DNA from: Winogradskyella psychrotolerans
GTDB lineage: Bacteria; Bacteroidota; Bacteroidia; Flavobacteriales; Flavobacteriaceae
DNA: 64,000 bases
NCBI RefSeq assembly: GCF_018860565.1
Contig: NZ_JAHKPS010000022.1
Span: 361,195 to 425,194 of the forward strand
Reading direction: 5' to 3'
The notes under the pieces are model-generated. The model had not been told where the DNA came from, made no database searches, and worked only from the letters and a program-made list of their open reading frames with translations. Made by a program: the position numbers and the translations under genes. Below are positions 37,018 to 46,476 of the stretch, in pieces. How positions within the stretch are numbered: position 1 is the stretch's first letter; each line of letters begins with the position of its first letter.

Positions 37018-40000
37018 TTACTGTTGTTTAATCGCTTTTTTACTAATGACCTGTCCGTTAGACAGTGTTATTTTTGCGATATAAGCAGATTGGCTTAGTT
37101 GTGATAGGTTGTATACTTCAGTAGTAGTGTTACCTCTTAAGTTATAAACGCGTCTGCCTAACATATCTAAAATTTCAACATTAGTAATTGTGTTTTGATT
37201 AGAATTGAGTTTAAATTCTACATCGCCATTTGTTAATTCGGTAATGCTAATACCGTTAGCATTGATTAAATGGTCTTCAATAGAAAGGTTAGCTGTTCTA
37301 AATACGATTTCAAAACGATTGTTGTATTCTCCTGTTTCAGACGTAAAGGTGTAATCTGAATCTTTAAGATTGTGGTAGGTGTTTAATAGGTTGTCTTTTA
37401 GATAAATATTATTAGCCGTATAAAATTCACCTTCAAATTGTGCAATAGAAATTTTGTATAAAGTAGGTGTTGTTATAATGGTTTTAAACCCAATGTGAAT
37501 TACTTCATTTTCATCTAAGCTAGTAATGTCTTTCCCTTGAATTACAAATTGCTCATCAGCACTATCTAAAATCGTAGAATATATAGTTGCTGCATTTCCT
37601 GACGAAAGGTTTTCCTTTACATCATAATAAGAACCATCATTGTTGTCTGTTGCGCCTTGAAGATGGGCTACAGCAATTTGTTTAGCGACACCATTATCTG
37701 AACTTAAATTAAGCCATAAAACATTTCTTTGTGTATTGTTTCTAAAAAACTGATTGTTATTACCTGTAACTCTCATAGAGTTATTAAAGGTAATATTTGT
37801 TCCACTTATAGCTTCAATAAAGAAGCCTTGTCCAGAAGGCACAAAATCATTTGGAATAACACCATCTCCTCCAGCTACGTTTACACCACTTGCATTAATT
37901 ATAGCATAATCAGCACCAGAAAAGTTTTCTCCTTCGTTACCTTGAGAATTAGCATTTAATGCTGTTGCTTGGCTCCATAAATAAATATTATTGGTAATAC
38001 CAGAGTTAACAGAGAAAAATACATTAGTATCTATGGCGCTTGGATATGGGTTTCCAATAAAATTCCAGTCATTATAAACACCTCCACTATTATTAACAAT
38101 AGTTGGTGTATATACGCCGTTGTTAAATGGCCCTACAAATGGAAATTGTTGTGATGCAGGAAATGGACCAAAAATACTTGCTGTTGCAGCGTAGCCAACA
38201 CCTGGAGTCATTATGCCAGAGGCGAGTTGCCAATCGTTACCGTCATCATCTATATCATCTTGTCCTGATACAAATGTATTTGTGTTATCAATTTCTTCTA
38301 AAAGATCTATAAAATTAGCCGCATTAAAGATAAATCGTCTGCTAGGTGCAACGTTAGTGAAAACATTTTCTACAGTTTCTCCGGCTACAGGAGAACTCCA
38401 ATACGTGTAATTATAGGCGTCTGTTAATGTTGTAGTTTCCTTTTGTACTGTAATAACACCAACACCTGTTACGGTTGCTAAATCATTTATTTGTACAACC
38501 GATCCTTGTGATTGAACTGTAATGTTACCATTGGCAACAATGTTGTTTTGTACTTCAATATAGTTGTTGTTTTGTATGGCTAAATTAAAAGGACTGTTTA
38601 CTGTTAAGCTACAAGCGCTAAAGCTTGTTTGAGCTCCTCCTACAGAAGTATCGTAAGGTGCATTAATAATAACATTAGTAGATAAATTAGGCACTGTATC
38701 TAAAGGGGTGCCGTCGTTCCAGTTCCAATTACCATCCCAAGTTGCAGTGCTTAGTGTTATTTTTATAGCATTAGAAGCGGCATAACAAGTAGCATTATCC
38801 TCTCTTACTTCGCAATAAAATTGATACGTTGAAACACTTGGAGCATCTGAAATTATAAGGTCTGGCGAGGTGTCTACTGTTGTAAAAATCCCTCCTGTAG
38901 AAATAGCCTGCCATCCTAAACCAGCTTGCGCAGGATTATAAAAATACCAGTAATACCTTAAGTTGTTACCTCCAGAAAAACCTTCGCTTGCAGAAATACT
39001 TATTGTAGTTTCATTACATGCCGTAGTTGTGCTTGCTATAGAATTAACTATTGGTGGTGTTCCGGTAGAGAAATCGAAGCCATTTACTATATCTGAAAAA
39101 TCATTTACAGAACAAGAGCCTGCACCACTGCCAGCCCAATCAATAATATTCCAATCATCATCATCAAATGTTGGATTTGGTAAAGGTGTTGCAGTGTTTA
39201 ATCTTCTAAAATTAAAGCCTTTATTTCCGGAAATGGTAGTATGAACAGAGCTCATCCAATTGTTGTCACCAAATACACCAAAAGCATCAATTAAAACACC
39301 AGATTTATAGATGCCTAAAAAATCATGTCCATTAGCGGGTTTGTTAATACCCTCCATTGTTGTAATTAAATCAGCGTATGAAGCATCACCACCTGCTTGG
39401 GGGCAAGGGAAGATATCAACACCTGTTGCAATTACAAATGTTTGATTAATTCCAATGGTACCAGATAAGGCACGTGTTTTATAATTGTTGGTATCTGTAT
39501 TATCTGTATTACCATTTTTATAAAGGTCTAAAGTGTAATTTGATAAATCTACAGGAGCACCAGTTGCATTATATAATTCTATATATGATAGTCCACCATA
39601 TGTAGCATCTGTTATTTCACTTATAAAAATTTCTCCTAAAATACTAGATCCTTCACAACCACCGATAGTATTGTCGATAACATTAAAAAGAAACGAACTT
39701 TCGCATCCAAAACTATTGGTTACAAAAATAGTTCCTGTTGGTTCTCCTGCTGGTATAGTGATTTCAATTTCGTTAGCAGTCACAGCGGTTACTGTAAGAG
39801 GTGTGCCGTTAAATGTTGCTGTTGCTGTACTAATGTCATAACTTAAATCTGTTATAGTAACAACCGTATTTGCAGGTCCAGAATCAGGTGATATAGTCAT
39901 TGTACTTGATCCGCAAATACCATTACCTGTAACGGCAAATCTGAATGGGTTTTCATCAGGATCTGTATTATTGATGGTTACAGTAGCGTTTTTTGTACCA

Positions 40001-41955
40001 GGAGTAGAGGGATTAAAAGTAATTAAGATAGGAGTTGAATCTCCAGGAGCTAATGTTGTTGGAGCAGGATTGCTACTTATTGTAAAATCTGTTGTAGATA
40101 CCGTGATGCTGCTTATGTCTAAATTTCCTGTGCCCAAATTAACAATTAAGTAGGTTTTAGGAGCCGAAGTTGTACTTTCTGTTTGATTTCCAAAGTTATT
40201 GTTATAGACAGGAGCGATTCCGGCATTGTCAGGAATATTGTTTCCTGAGTTGGTTTCTACTCTAATCTCTGGAATTGGAGTTACACCTTCACCAGTGAGG
40301 TTTATCACACAAGCCCCTTCGTCAATATCATTGTTGTTTATGGTGAGTTCTGCTGTTTTTGTGCCATTTGTTGCTGGGGCAAATTGTACCGTAACGGTCT
40401 GCGTACTACTAGGAGCAACCGAAAAAGGAATAGCAGGTGATAACACTGTAAAATCGCCAGCATTTGTCCCTGTTATAGGAATTGAAGTCACATCTAAATC
40501 TACAGTACCTCTGTTTTCTATAACAAAAGTACGGTCCGTTGTACCAAAGCTGCTGCCGGTAGTTCCAAAATCTATAGTGTAACCACAATTTTGATCTATA
40601 GAGGAGTCATCTATTAATTGTAATTCTGGGTTGGGTGTTCCAGAATAACAGGTCCAAGATAAGTCACTAATTATTAAACGCTTGTTATTCGTAGAGCTTA
40701 CATTTCTTATTTCTAAACTAATATTTCCTGGTACATTTACAGTTGCTGAAAACGTAGAAGCTACCGTTGATGAAGCAATAACATCACCTCCATATTGACT
40801 ACCATTTATCCATACTTGGAATGTGGATTCTCCTGAAAATATACGTGCATAGTCAAAGGTAATTACACCACAACCGCCAGCAATGGGGTTGTCATTAGAT
40901 AATGTACCGTCATTATTACTTCTCAATATTATAACTTCATTTCCTCCTAGGTTGTTATCTGTTCTCGCGTCTGTTGCTGTCCAATCTACACTATTATCAC
41001 CAGTCCAAGTTCTAGTAGTATATGAGCTGCTATTACCAAGATTTACAAAAGATTCACTAGCACAAGGACCTGTTATTGTGGTAGCCGTTCCATTTAATGG
41101 ACTTGTGGTATAATACAGTGGGCCACCACTACAACCAGAATCGTTAAAAGCAAAAACGAAAAAGTAATATGGAGTTGTTTGTGATAAGCCAGATGCTGTA
41201 AATGTTGTTGCGCTAGAGCTCTGTACAACGGTTCCACTTCCTAAAGAATCTCCAGTAGAATAGGAAGTTCCGTCTACAGGGTTTCCGCTTAGCGTAGCAG
41301 ATGTGCTAGCCACAATAAGGTAGTCATCTGAAGATGCTGCTGTAAATGCCCCATCAATAGATGAGCTCGTTATATTATTTAACACCAAGCTTGTTGGTTG
41401 GCTTGTTGGTGCCACACATGGTGCTGTAACTTGTTTAAAAAGTCTTAATTTTACTTGATTTGAGGTATAGGCAGCAAAACGTGGAGAGCTATTATTCCAT
41501 TGTAATATTCTAGCAGAATATTGGACATTGCTAAGCGACCACTCCCCACCACTTACAGTTGGTGTCCAGCGTTCTCTATCGTCAATTGTTCCGTTAAAGA
41601 AATCTGCATCGTTTGCTGTTGCAGGTGTTCTTCCAAAAGAAACGTAACCAACAGACGAATTATAAATGGTAATATTTCCTCCAGACACTGTAATATTAAA
41701 AATATTGTTGGCAGAATATCCTGTGGTAATTGCAGCTCCTGGATTTGTAATAGTGGTATAGTCTATATATACTGTACCAGCCGTAGAGTTCTCCATTAAT
41801 GCAACATTGGAACTGGCATTAGCATCATATTCAACAATTAAATAGTTACCGTTAGTGAGGTCTCCTAAGGTTGTAATCTCATTGAATGTTTGCCCATAAC
41901 CAAAATTAAAAGCACAACAAAATACTATAAATGAAAAGAGGTAGTTCTTAATCAT
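37018..41955 (-). CDS. Giant T9SS-secreted multidomain protein with lamin-tail and choice-of-anchor-type domains
   Basis: A 1645-residue secreted protein, probably surface-attached or released by the type IX system. Order: signal peptide (to FGYGQ); N-terminal beta region; fibronectin-III-like part (TSSSIDGAFTAASSDDYLIV); a jelly-roll-like segment; two choice-of-anchor D/ASPM-SPD2-like domains (FAPATNGTKTAELTINNND and FNPSTPGTKNATVTINNTDP); an IPT/TIG-like segment; a lamin-tail domain near 780-960 (GEIFISEITDATYGGLSYIE); a long beta-rich part; and a C-terminal sorting domain (VEILDMLGRRVYNLRGNTTT, then AYIAKITLSNGQVISKKAIK). Lamin-tail domains often accompany extracellular nucleases, but no nuclease motif is visible here. 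Function may be adhesion. Confidence 0.85.
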   Translation of the reverse strand: MIKNYLFSFIVFCCAFNFGYGQTFNEITTLGDLTNGNYLIVEYDANASSNVALMENSTAGTVYIDYTTITNPGAAITTGYSANNIFNITVSGGNITIYNSSVGYVSFGRTPATANDADFFNGTIDDRERWTPTVSGGEWSLSNVQYSARILQWNNSSPRFAAYTSNQVKLRLFKQVTAPCVAPTSQPTSLVLNNITSSSIDGAFTAASSDDYLIVASTSATLSGNPVDGTSYSTGDSLGSGTVVQSSSATTFTASGLSQTTPYYFFVFAFNDSGCSGGPLYYTTSPLNGTATTITGPCASESFVNLGNSSSYTTRTWTGDNSVDWTATDARTDNNLGGNEVIILRSNNDGTLSNDNPIAGGCGVITFDYARIFSGESTFQVWINGSQYGGDVIASSTVASTFSATVNVPGNISLEIRNVSSTNNKRLIISDLSWTCYSGTPNPELQLIDDSSIDQNCGYTIDFGTTGSSFGTTDRTFVIENRGTVDLDVTSIPITGTNAGDFTVLSPAIPFSVAPSSTQTVTVQFAPATNGTKTAELTINNNDIDEGACVINLTGEGVTPIPEIRVETNSGNNIPDNAGIAPVYNNNFGNQTESTTSAPKTYLIVNLGTGNLDISSITVSTTDFTISSNPAPTTLAPGDSTPILITFNPSTPGTKNATVTINNTDPDENPFRFAVTGNGICGSSTMTISPDSGPANTVVTITDLSYDISTATATFNGTPLTVTAVTANEIEITIPAGEPTGTIFVTNSFGCESSFLFNVIDNTIGGCEGSSILGEIFISEITDATYGGLSYIELYNATGAPVDLSNYTLDLYKNGNTDNTDTNNYKTRALSGTIGINQTFVIATGVDIFPCPQAGGDASYADLITTMEGINKPANGHDFLGIYKSGVLIDAFGVFGDNNWMSSVHTTISGNKGFNFRRLNTATPLPNPTFDDDDWNIIDWAGSGAGSCSVNDFSDIVNGFDFSTGTPPIVNSIASTTTACNETTISISASEGFSGGNNLRYYWYFYNPAQAGLGWQAISTGGIFTTVDTSPDLIISDAPSVSTYQFYCEVREDNATCYAASNAIKITLSTATWDGNWNWNDGTPLDTVPNLSTNVIINAPYDTSVGGAQTSFSACSLTVNSPFNLAIQNNNYIEVQNNIVANGNITVQSQGSVVQINDLATVTGVGVITVQKETTTLTDAYNYTYWSSPVAGETVENVFTNVAPSRRFIFNAANFIDLLEEIDNTNTFVSGQDDIDDDGNDWQLASGIMTPGVGYAATASIFGPFPASQQFPFVGPFNNGVYTPTIVNNSGGVYNDWNFIGNPYPSAIDTNVFFSVNSGITNNIYLWSQATALNANSQGNEGENFSGADYAIINASGVNVAGGDGVIPNDFVPSGQGFFIEAISGTNITFNNSMRVTGNNNQFFRNNTQRNVLWLNLSSDNGVAKQIAVAHLQGATDNNDGSYYDVKENLSSGNAATIYSTILDSADEQFVIQGKDITSLDENEVIHIGFKTIITTPTLYKISIAQFEGEFYTANNIYLKDNLLNTYHNLKDSDYTFTSETGEYNNRFEIVFRTANLSIEDHLINANGISITELTNGDVEFKLNSNQNTITNVEILDMLGRRVYNLRGNTTTEVYNLSQLSQSAYIAKITLSNGQVISKKAIKQQ

Positions 41956-42176
41956 AGGGATAAATTAAGGGATTAACTGTACAAAGATATATCAAAATCA
42001 CTGTATTTCAGTGTCTTGTAAGGTACGTATTTATTAACAAATTGTTAAGTTTTATGCGTGTTTTACTATAAAATAAAGCCATTTTTCGATGAAATGCAAT
42101 CTTTACGGTGTTGTTTCTAGGGTATGTGTTCTAGTTTTTGAGTTTTAATATGGCTGTAGTTGTGCGTAATCTATTG

Positions 42177-42184
42177 TATTTTTG
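42177..42184 (+). promoter_or_regulatory. -7 element immediately upstream of recX
   Basis: TATTTTTG matches TAnnTTTG and ends only 5 nt before the recX ATG. If used, the transcript would be leaderless or nearly so. The upstream TTG at 42160 is only 14 bp away, shorter than usual. Confidence 0.4.
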
Positions 42185-42189
42185 AGGCA

Positions 42190-42666
42190 ATGAATTCACA
42201 CAAAACTTATACTGTAGACGAAGCGCAAGCTAAGCTAGAACACTATTGTGCTTACCAAGAACGTTGCCATAAAGAAGTGCGGCAGAAGCTGCGTGATATG
42301 AACATGATTCCTGAAGCTATAGATGTAATTATGGTGCATTTAATTGAGCATAATTTTTTAAATGAAGAGCGTTTTGCTAAAGCGTTTGTTAGTGGGAAAT
42401 TCAGAATTAAAAAATGGGGAAAAAACCGCTTGCGTAGGGAATTAAAATTTAGGGAAATTTCTAAATACACTATTGATGCTGCTTTAAATGAGATTGATTT
42501 AGAGGATTATTATGCAACATTAGATGCATTAGTTCAAAAACGTATCGCACAGGTTAAAGCATCTAATGACTATAAGAAAAAGAAAAAAGTGGCAGATTAT
42601 TTATTGTATCGTGGTTGGGAATCGCATTTGATTTATGAACGCTTGAATGAGGCTTTGAATGGATGA
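42190..42666 (+). CDS. recX: RecX-family regulator of RecA
   Basis: A 158-residue protein of three-helix repeats. Typical elements are EAQAKLEHYCAYQERCHKEV (repeat 1), FLNEERFAKAFVSGKFRIKK followed by WGKNRLRRELKFREIS (repeat 2), and KKKKVADYLLYRGWESHLIY (repeat 3). RecX proteins inhibit or modulate RecA filaments. The ATG at 42190 was preferred over an earlier frame start because the TATTTTTG element lies between them. It converges with a beta-barrel protein gene. Confidence 0.92.
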   Translation: MNSHKTYTVDEAQAKLEHYCAYQERCHKEVRQKLRDMNMIPEAIDVIMVHLIEHNFLNEERFAKAFVSGKFRIKKWGKNRLRRELKFREISKYTIDAALNEIDLEDYYATLDALVQKRIAQVKASNDYKKKKKVADYLLYRGWESHLIYERLNEALNG

Positions 42667-42726
42667 TGGAAAGTTAGGTTTTAGGGATTAGGTTTTTGCC
42701 GACAGCCCATATCATTTAGTGTCATA

Positions 42727-42770
42727 AAAAAAGCCTTTACATCCGAATGGGTATCGAGTGAAAAGGCCTT
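42727..42770 (-). terminator. Probable terminator of the 42.8-kb barrel protein gene
   Basis: GCCTTT (42733-42738) pairs with AAAGGC (42762-42767) across a long loop of about 23 nt; on the minus strand a run of T follows. It is 72 bp downstream of the barrel gene's stop. Confidence 0.5.
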
Positions 42771-42841
42771 GTATTTTATGTAGCGTGGTTAAAATTTAAG
42801 CGATGTGCTTAGGGCTAACTGCGCTGTGGTTTATGTTTTGC

Positions 42842-43333
42842 CTACAGGTTAAAAACAGCTCCAATATTAAACGCAAATTGGTTGTGAATGTAGTAGCCAA
42901 TTTTAGATTTATCGTTGCTGTATTTTGCTAAAGGAAATGAAGCTTCTGAATAGACACCAAAACCTTGCGAAAAGAAATAACGTGCTCCAACATGACCACC
43001 AAAGTTTTTAAGGCTTAAGCTTAATCCAGGGTAAAAATCAAAATTTTCATCGATATTAATAACATTACCTAAATTAGCATTAAATCTTGCTTTTAAATCA
43101 AAGCGATCTCCAAAATCGGCATCTAAACCATCAGATATTCCTAAGGCATAAGTAGAAGAAAGTCCAACAGACATATTTTCACCTAAACCATAATCGTAAC
43201 TTACATTAATACCTGTAGCATATTCTTGAAAGTTAGCACCAACTTGAAATTTAGTGTCTCCTTTACCTTCAAAAGCTTGAGCATTACCAAAGCTTATAGC
43301 TAATAAAGCGACTACTAATAAAATATTTTTCAT
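42842..43333 (-). CDS. Small outer-membrane beta-barrel protein (OmpW/DUF6646-like)
   Basis: A 163-residue exported protein: signal peptide to FGNAQA, then eight or so amphipathic beta strands with glycine-aromatic alternation (FQVGANFQEYATGINVSYDY, ENMSVGLSSTYALGISDGLD, LKNFGGHVGARYFFSQGFGV) and a terminal HNQFAFNIGAVFNL ending in a barrel-type strand. It is probably an eight-stranded outer-membrane barrel. The DUF6646 name is from memory. Function unknown. Confidence 0.8.
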   Translation of the reverse strand: MKNILLVVALLAISFGNAQAFEGKGDTKFQVGANFQEYATGINVSYDYGLGENMSVGLSSTYALGISDGLDADFGDRFDLKARFNANLGNVINIDENFDFYPGLSLSLKNFGGHVGARYFFSQGFGVYSEASFPLAKYSNDKSKIGYYIHNQFAFNIGAVFNL

Positions 43334-43447
43334 TTTATAAATTTTAAAAATCTGGGCAAATATACAAATAGAATTCTTAAATGTGTCAGAATAATAGTCG
43401 AAAGGCGAGGTGTTTATAGTAAAAATTTGTCTTTAAATAATTAAAGT

Positions 43448-43921
43448 TTATAACCATTTTGTTTCACCTGAAGTTGCATCTAAAATATCGACATGTAAAA
43501 TGGCTGCTAATTCTTTTGCTTTTGAGAACGCATCATCTTCGTTTTTAGAATCGTAAATCTCTATTTTCTGATTGGTATTATAAAAAAGGTTCACCTTAAC
43601 CACAGCATTAGATACATTGGCACTTGCACTTGCAGCCCAAACCGTTGTAGTTTCTGTAGTTTTAAACACAGAGATATACTCTATTTCTGGCAGTGGTTGC
43701 CATTTCCCTATAGTAATTCCAAACAAGGATTTAATACGTCTGTAGGTTTTGTTTTTGTAATCTAACTCTATACCATCTTGTATGAGTAAATAGAAGCCAA
43801 TAAATAGTGGTACTAAACCTTTAATGTCTTTTATAATGCTTACGATACCAACAATTACAGCAAAACTTCCTACTACCCATTGCCAAGCTACATTTTTTCT
43901 TTTAAATTTAAATGTGTTCAT
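43448..43921 (-). CDS. Membrane protein with PH-like domain, paralog of the 52.1-kb gene
   Basis: A 157-residue protein. Two N-terminal membrane helices (WQWVVGSFAVIVGIVSII and GLVPLFIGFYLLIQDGIEL) are followed by a cytoplasmic beta-rich domain. Its C-terminal half (GKWQPLPEIEYISVFKTTET, KVNLFYNTNQKIEIYDSKNE, KELAAILHVDILDATSGETK) aligns by eye with that of the protein at 52089-52637 (GSWQTIKNYQYVSVFHQPIV, and NIDLLDATVPNDFKW). Function unknown. It lies downstream of the flotillin gene but behind a terminator. Confidence 0.75.
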   Translation of the reverse strand: MNTFKFKRKNVAWQWVVGSFAVIVGIVSIIKDIKGLVPLFIGFYLLIQDGIELDYKNKTYRRIKSLFGITIGKWQPLPEIEYISVFKTTETTTVWAASASANVSNAVVKVNLFYNTNQKIEIYDSKNEDDAFSKAKELAAILHVDILDATSGETKWL

Positions 43922-43938
43922 CGTTTATATTAAAATGT

Positions 43939-43970
43939 AAAAAGTCCATTCTTTTAAAAATGGACTTTTT
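43939..43970. terminator. Rho-independent terminator after the flotillin gene
   Basis: AAAAAGTCCATT (43939-43950) pairs perfectly with AATGGACTTTTT (43959-43970) over an 8-nt loop. It ends the NfeD-flotillin operon 10 bp after the stop codon. Confidence 0.88.
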
Positions 43971-43979
43971 TAGTTTTAA

Positions 43980-45410
43980 TTAGTCTTTAGATGTTTCAAT
44001 CTTAGCATCTTCTGCTTCAATCTCTTTTTTATCTTTTCCTTTTAGATATTCTGGTAAATCCATACCAGCCATATTAAACATTTCTTGTAATGGTGGTACT
44101 GATTTGTACATGCCAGACAGGAAGTTTGCGGTTGATGATTTTCCGTCTTCACCACTGCTGCCATTGTCCCAAACAGTTACTTTGTCTATTTTAATATTTT
44201 TGATCGCATCGGCTTGCGTTTTTACAAGTTCTGGCAATTTATCTGCAATTAATAATAATACGGCATCTCTACTATTATTGCCAGCAGCTTTTACAATTTG
44301 CTCCATACCAGCAGCTTGTTTCGTTAAGATTTCAAACTGACCTTGTGCTTCGGCTTGTGCTTTAAAGAGTATGGCATCTGCCTCACCTTTGGCACGTCTT
44401 CTAATGCGTTCTGCTTCGGCTTCAGCATCAATTTCGGCTTTTTTCTTATCAATTTCTGCAGGTACAATAACATCGGCCATTTGAGAAGAACGCTCACGCT
44501 CTGCTCTCGCTGTTTCTGCTTCTTGCTCAGCGGCATAAGACTCTTGTAAGGCCTTTGCACTTTGTACTTTTTCTGAAGCGATTGCTACACGTTCTGCTTC
44601 TGCTTCACGTTGACGACGTAAGGAGTCTGAATTTGCAACGGCAATTTTTGCGGTGTTTTCACCTTCTACGGCTTGTGCGTTAGCCGCAGCAACTTGAGTT
44701 CTTTCGTCTTGTACTGCGTTAGCTTCACCAATAGATCCATCTCTGGTTTTCTCTGCAACCGATTTACGTGCAGCGTTAATAGCGTGAGCTGCAGCTTCTT
44801 TACCAAGGGCTTCAATATAACCCGATTCGTCAACGATATCTGTTATGTTTACGTTGATGAGTTTTAAACCTACTTTCTTTAATTCCGTTTCAACAGATTG
44901 CGAAATGTTAGTTAAGAATTTGTCTCTATCATTATTAATTTCTTCAATATCCATTGAAGCCACTACTAAACGTAACTGACCAAAAATAATTTCCTTAGCT
45001 AATTCTTGAACATCTTGTGCTCCTAAACCTAATAAACGTTCTGCGGCATTTTGCATAATACCTGGTTCTGTAGATACACCAATAGTAAAACGTGATGGTA
45101 CGTTAACACGAATGTTTTGTTTAGATAAGGCGTTAACTAAATTTACTTCGATAGAAATTGGTGTTAAATCTAAGAATTCATAATCTTGAATAACCGGAAT
45201 GATAAAAGCCGCTCCACCATGAATACATTTTGCCGATTGGCCACCTCCAACTTTTCCGTAAACCACTAAAATTCTATCTGAAGGACAGCGTTTGTAGCGT
45301 TTTATTAAAATAATTAAGGTTACCACTATAAATAGTGCTACAAAAATGAGAAGCATTGGTCCGCCAAGACTCTCAGGGTTAAAATTTTCTTGAATGGTTA
45401 GTAAATACAT
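43980..45410 (-). CDS. floT: Flotillin-family membrane scaffold protein
   Basis: A 476-residue SPFH/flotillin protein that organises membrane microdomains. One N-terminal membrane helix (LLIFVALFIVVTLIILI, about 20-36) precedes the SPFH domain (CPSDRILVVYGKVGGGQSAK, VPSRFTIGVSTEPGIMQNAA). Then comes a long Ala/Glu-rich coiled coil (repeated AEAERI and AEQEAETARAERE units, about 205-365), and a C-terminal oligomerisation region (ILTKQAAGMEQIVKAAGNNS). It follows an NfeD-like gene by 25 bp, the pairing seen in Bacillus yuaF-yuaG (floT). Confidence 0.93.
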   Translation of the reverse strand: MYLLTIQENFNPESLGGPMLLIFVALFIVVTLIILIKRYKRCPSDRILVVYGKVGGGQSAKCIHGGAAFIIPVIQDYEFLDLTPISIEVNLVNALSKQNIRVNVPSRFTIGVSTEPGIMQNAAERLLGLGAQDVQELAKEIIFGQLRLVVASMDIEEINNDRDKFLTNISQSVETELKKVGLKLINVNITDIVDESGYIEALGKEAAAHAINAARKSVAEKTRDGSIGEANAVQDERTQVAAANAQAVEGENTAKIAVANSDSLRRQREAEAERVAIASEKVQSAKALQESYAAEQEAETARAERERSSQMADVIVPAEIDKKKAEIDAEAEAERIRRRAKGEADAILFKAQAEAQGQFEILTKQAAGMEQIVKAAGNNSRDAVLLLIADKLPELVKTQADAIKNIKIDKVTVWDNGSSGEDGKSSTANFLSGMYKSVPPLQEMFNMAGMDLPEYLKGKDKKEIEAEDAKIETSKD

Positions 45411-45435
45411 AGTTTATAAATTTGAAGAATTAGTT

Positions 45436-46077
45436 TTATTTTGAAATTTTCTTTTGAGTAGCATTACTCAACAAGGGGTCTTTTATGTGTTTTGAGGGTT
45501 CAATAGGTTTCCGTGTTTGGTCTACGATGAGAATGCCGTTAGAAGTAACATCGACCACTTTTATGATGGTGCCTGATTTTAGTTCGGTTAATGCATCGGT
45601 AAGCGCATCTAATTCGCGCATGGTGCCTTGTACACTCACGGTTACTTTTCCCATTTTAGAGCGCTCTGCTCCAATAGTTAGATAGACTTCACCAACGGCA
45701 TCGAGCGCATTTTTATAATTTAAAGTACCACTATCTGAAAGTTTGCTAATAAAATAAAATAGTGAAGCCATAATTACCATCATTAACAATCCGCAAATCA
45801 CAGAAATAATTATAGTTAGTGGTGTAGAAAGTCCGGCATCTATACATGCAATGCCACTCCAACCAAATATGGTGAAAAAGCCCACAAGGTTTTTAAAAGA
45901 TATAAATTGAAAACCAGCTCCATCAGCATCAATATCGGAGTCTAGGTCGCCAATATCATCGGCATCTCCTCCTGTAAAAGCCATAATCATAACAATAGAG
46001 AAAATGAGTGAGCCAATGATAGCCACTAACCAATACATTTTGGATAGAAATTCTAAATTTGAAAACCATTCAGCCAT
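45436..46077 (-). CDS. NfeD-like membrane protein, flotillin partner
   Basis: A 213-residue protein with about three membrane helices (WLVAIIGSLIFSIVMIMAF; LVGFFTIFGWSGIACIDAGL; TPLTIIISVICGLLMMVIMA) and an acidic loop (DADDIGDLDSDIDADGAG). The C-terminal OB-fold of the NfeD type is visible (DAVGEVYLTIGAERSKMGKV, MRELDALTDALTELKSGTI, IKVVDVTSNGILIVDQ). The layout equals YuaF of Bacillus, which acts with flotillin in the membrane; gene order here supports the same role. Confidence 0.88.
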   Translation of the reverse strand: MAEWFSNLEFLSKMYWLVAIIGSLIFSIVMIMAFTGGDADDIGDLDSDIDADGAGFQFISFKNLVGFFTIFGWSGIACIDAGLSTPLTIIISVICGLLMMVIMASLFYFISKLSDSGTLNYKNALDAVGEVYLTIGAERSKMGKVTVSVQGTMRELDALTDALTELKSGTIIKVVDVTSNGILIVDQTRKPIEPSKHIKDPLLSNATQKKISK

Positions 46078-46200
46078 AAGATTTAGTTTAGAAATGAGTT
46101 AATAAATATACGACCATTGTGAGATTATACAATCTTATTTTGAAAGTAAATCGGTCCCAGTATAACCACCATTAAAAATTTTGAAATCTTTTAGTTCTTA

Positions 46201-46341
46201 ATGAAATTTAGTTTGAATACTAATGGATTCAAATTTGGAATGTCAATTGTAATTTTGATGGTTATTGCAAGTACGGTCGTTTCTATACTTTGGGGTCTCA
46301 ATATAGTTTTGAGATTTAGACCACTTTCAATATATAGGTAG
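46201..46341 (+). CDS. Possible 46-aa membrane miniprotein
   Basis: An ATG-to-TAG frame encoding MKFSLNTNGFKFGMSIVILM, then a continuing hydrophobic stretch VIASTVVSILWGL and a basic end NIVLRFRPLSIYR. It has one clear membrane helix and a charge pattern typical of real miniproteins. It lies alone between the NfeD gene and the repeat array; the surrounding 400 bp hold no other gene. It could equally be a remnant of a larger gene. No known family recognised. Confidence 0.35.
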   Translation: MKFSLNTNGFKFGMSIVILMVIASTVVSILWGLNIVLRFRPLSIYR

Positions 46342-46476
46342 TAGATGAAGGAATTTTGTTACAGGTTTTTTGAAAAATATTTTGTTTTGAAGCAGAAGTC
46401 ATCAATTGATTTGTATCCTGTAAGGTTTCAAAACTCTTGTAGGCTATTACAAGACTAATTATGTTCTCTCTACTTG

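Noticed and set aside
37729-41799. Several plus-strand frames opposite the 1645-residue protein
   Set aside because: Shadows of a clearly coding minus-strand gene; none shows a signal, a domain or a start context.
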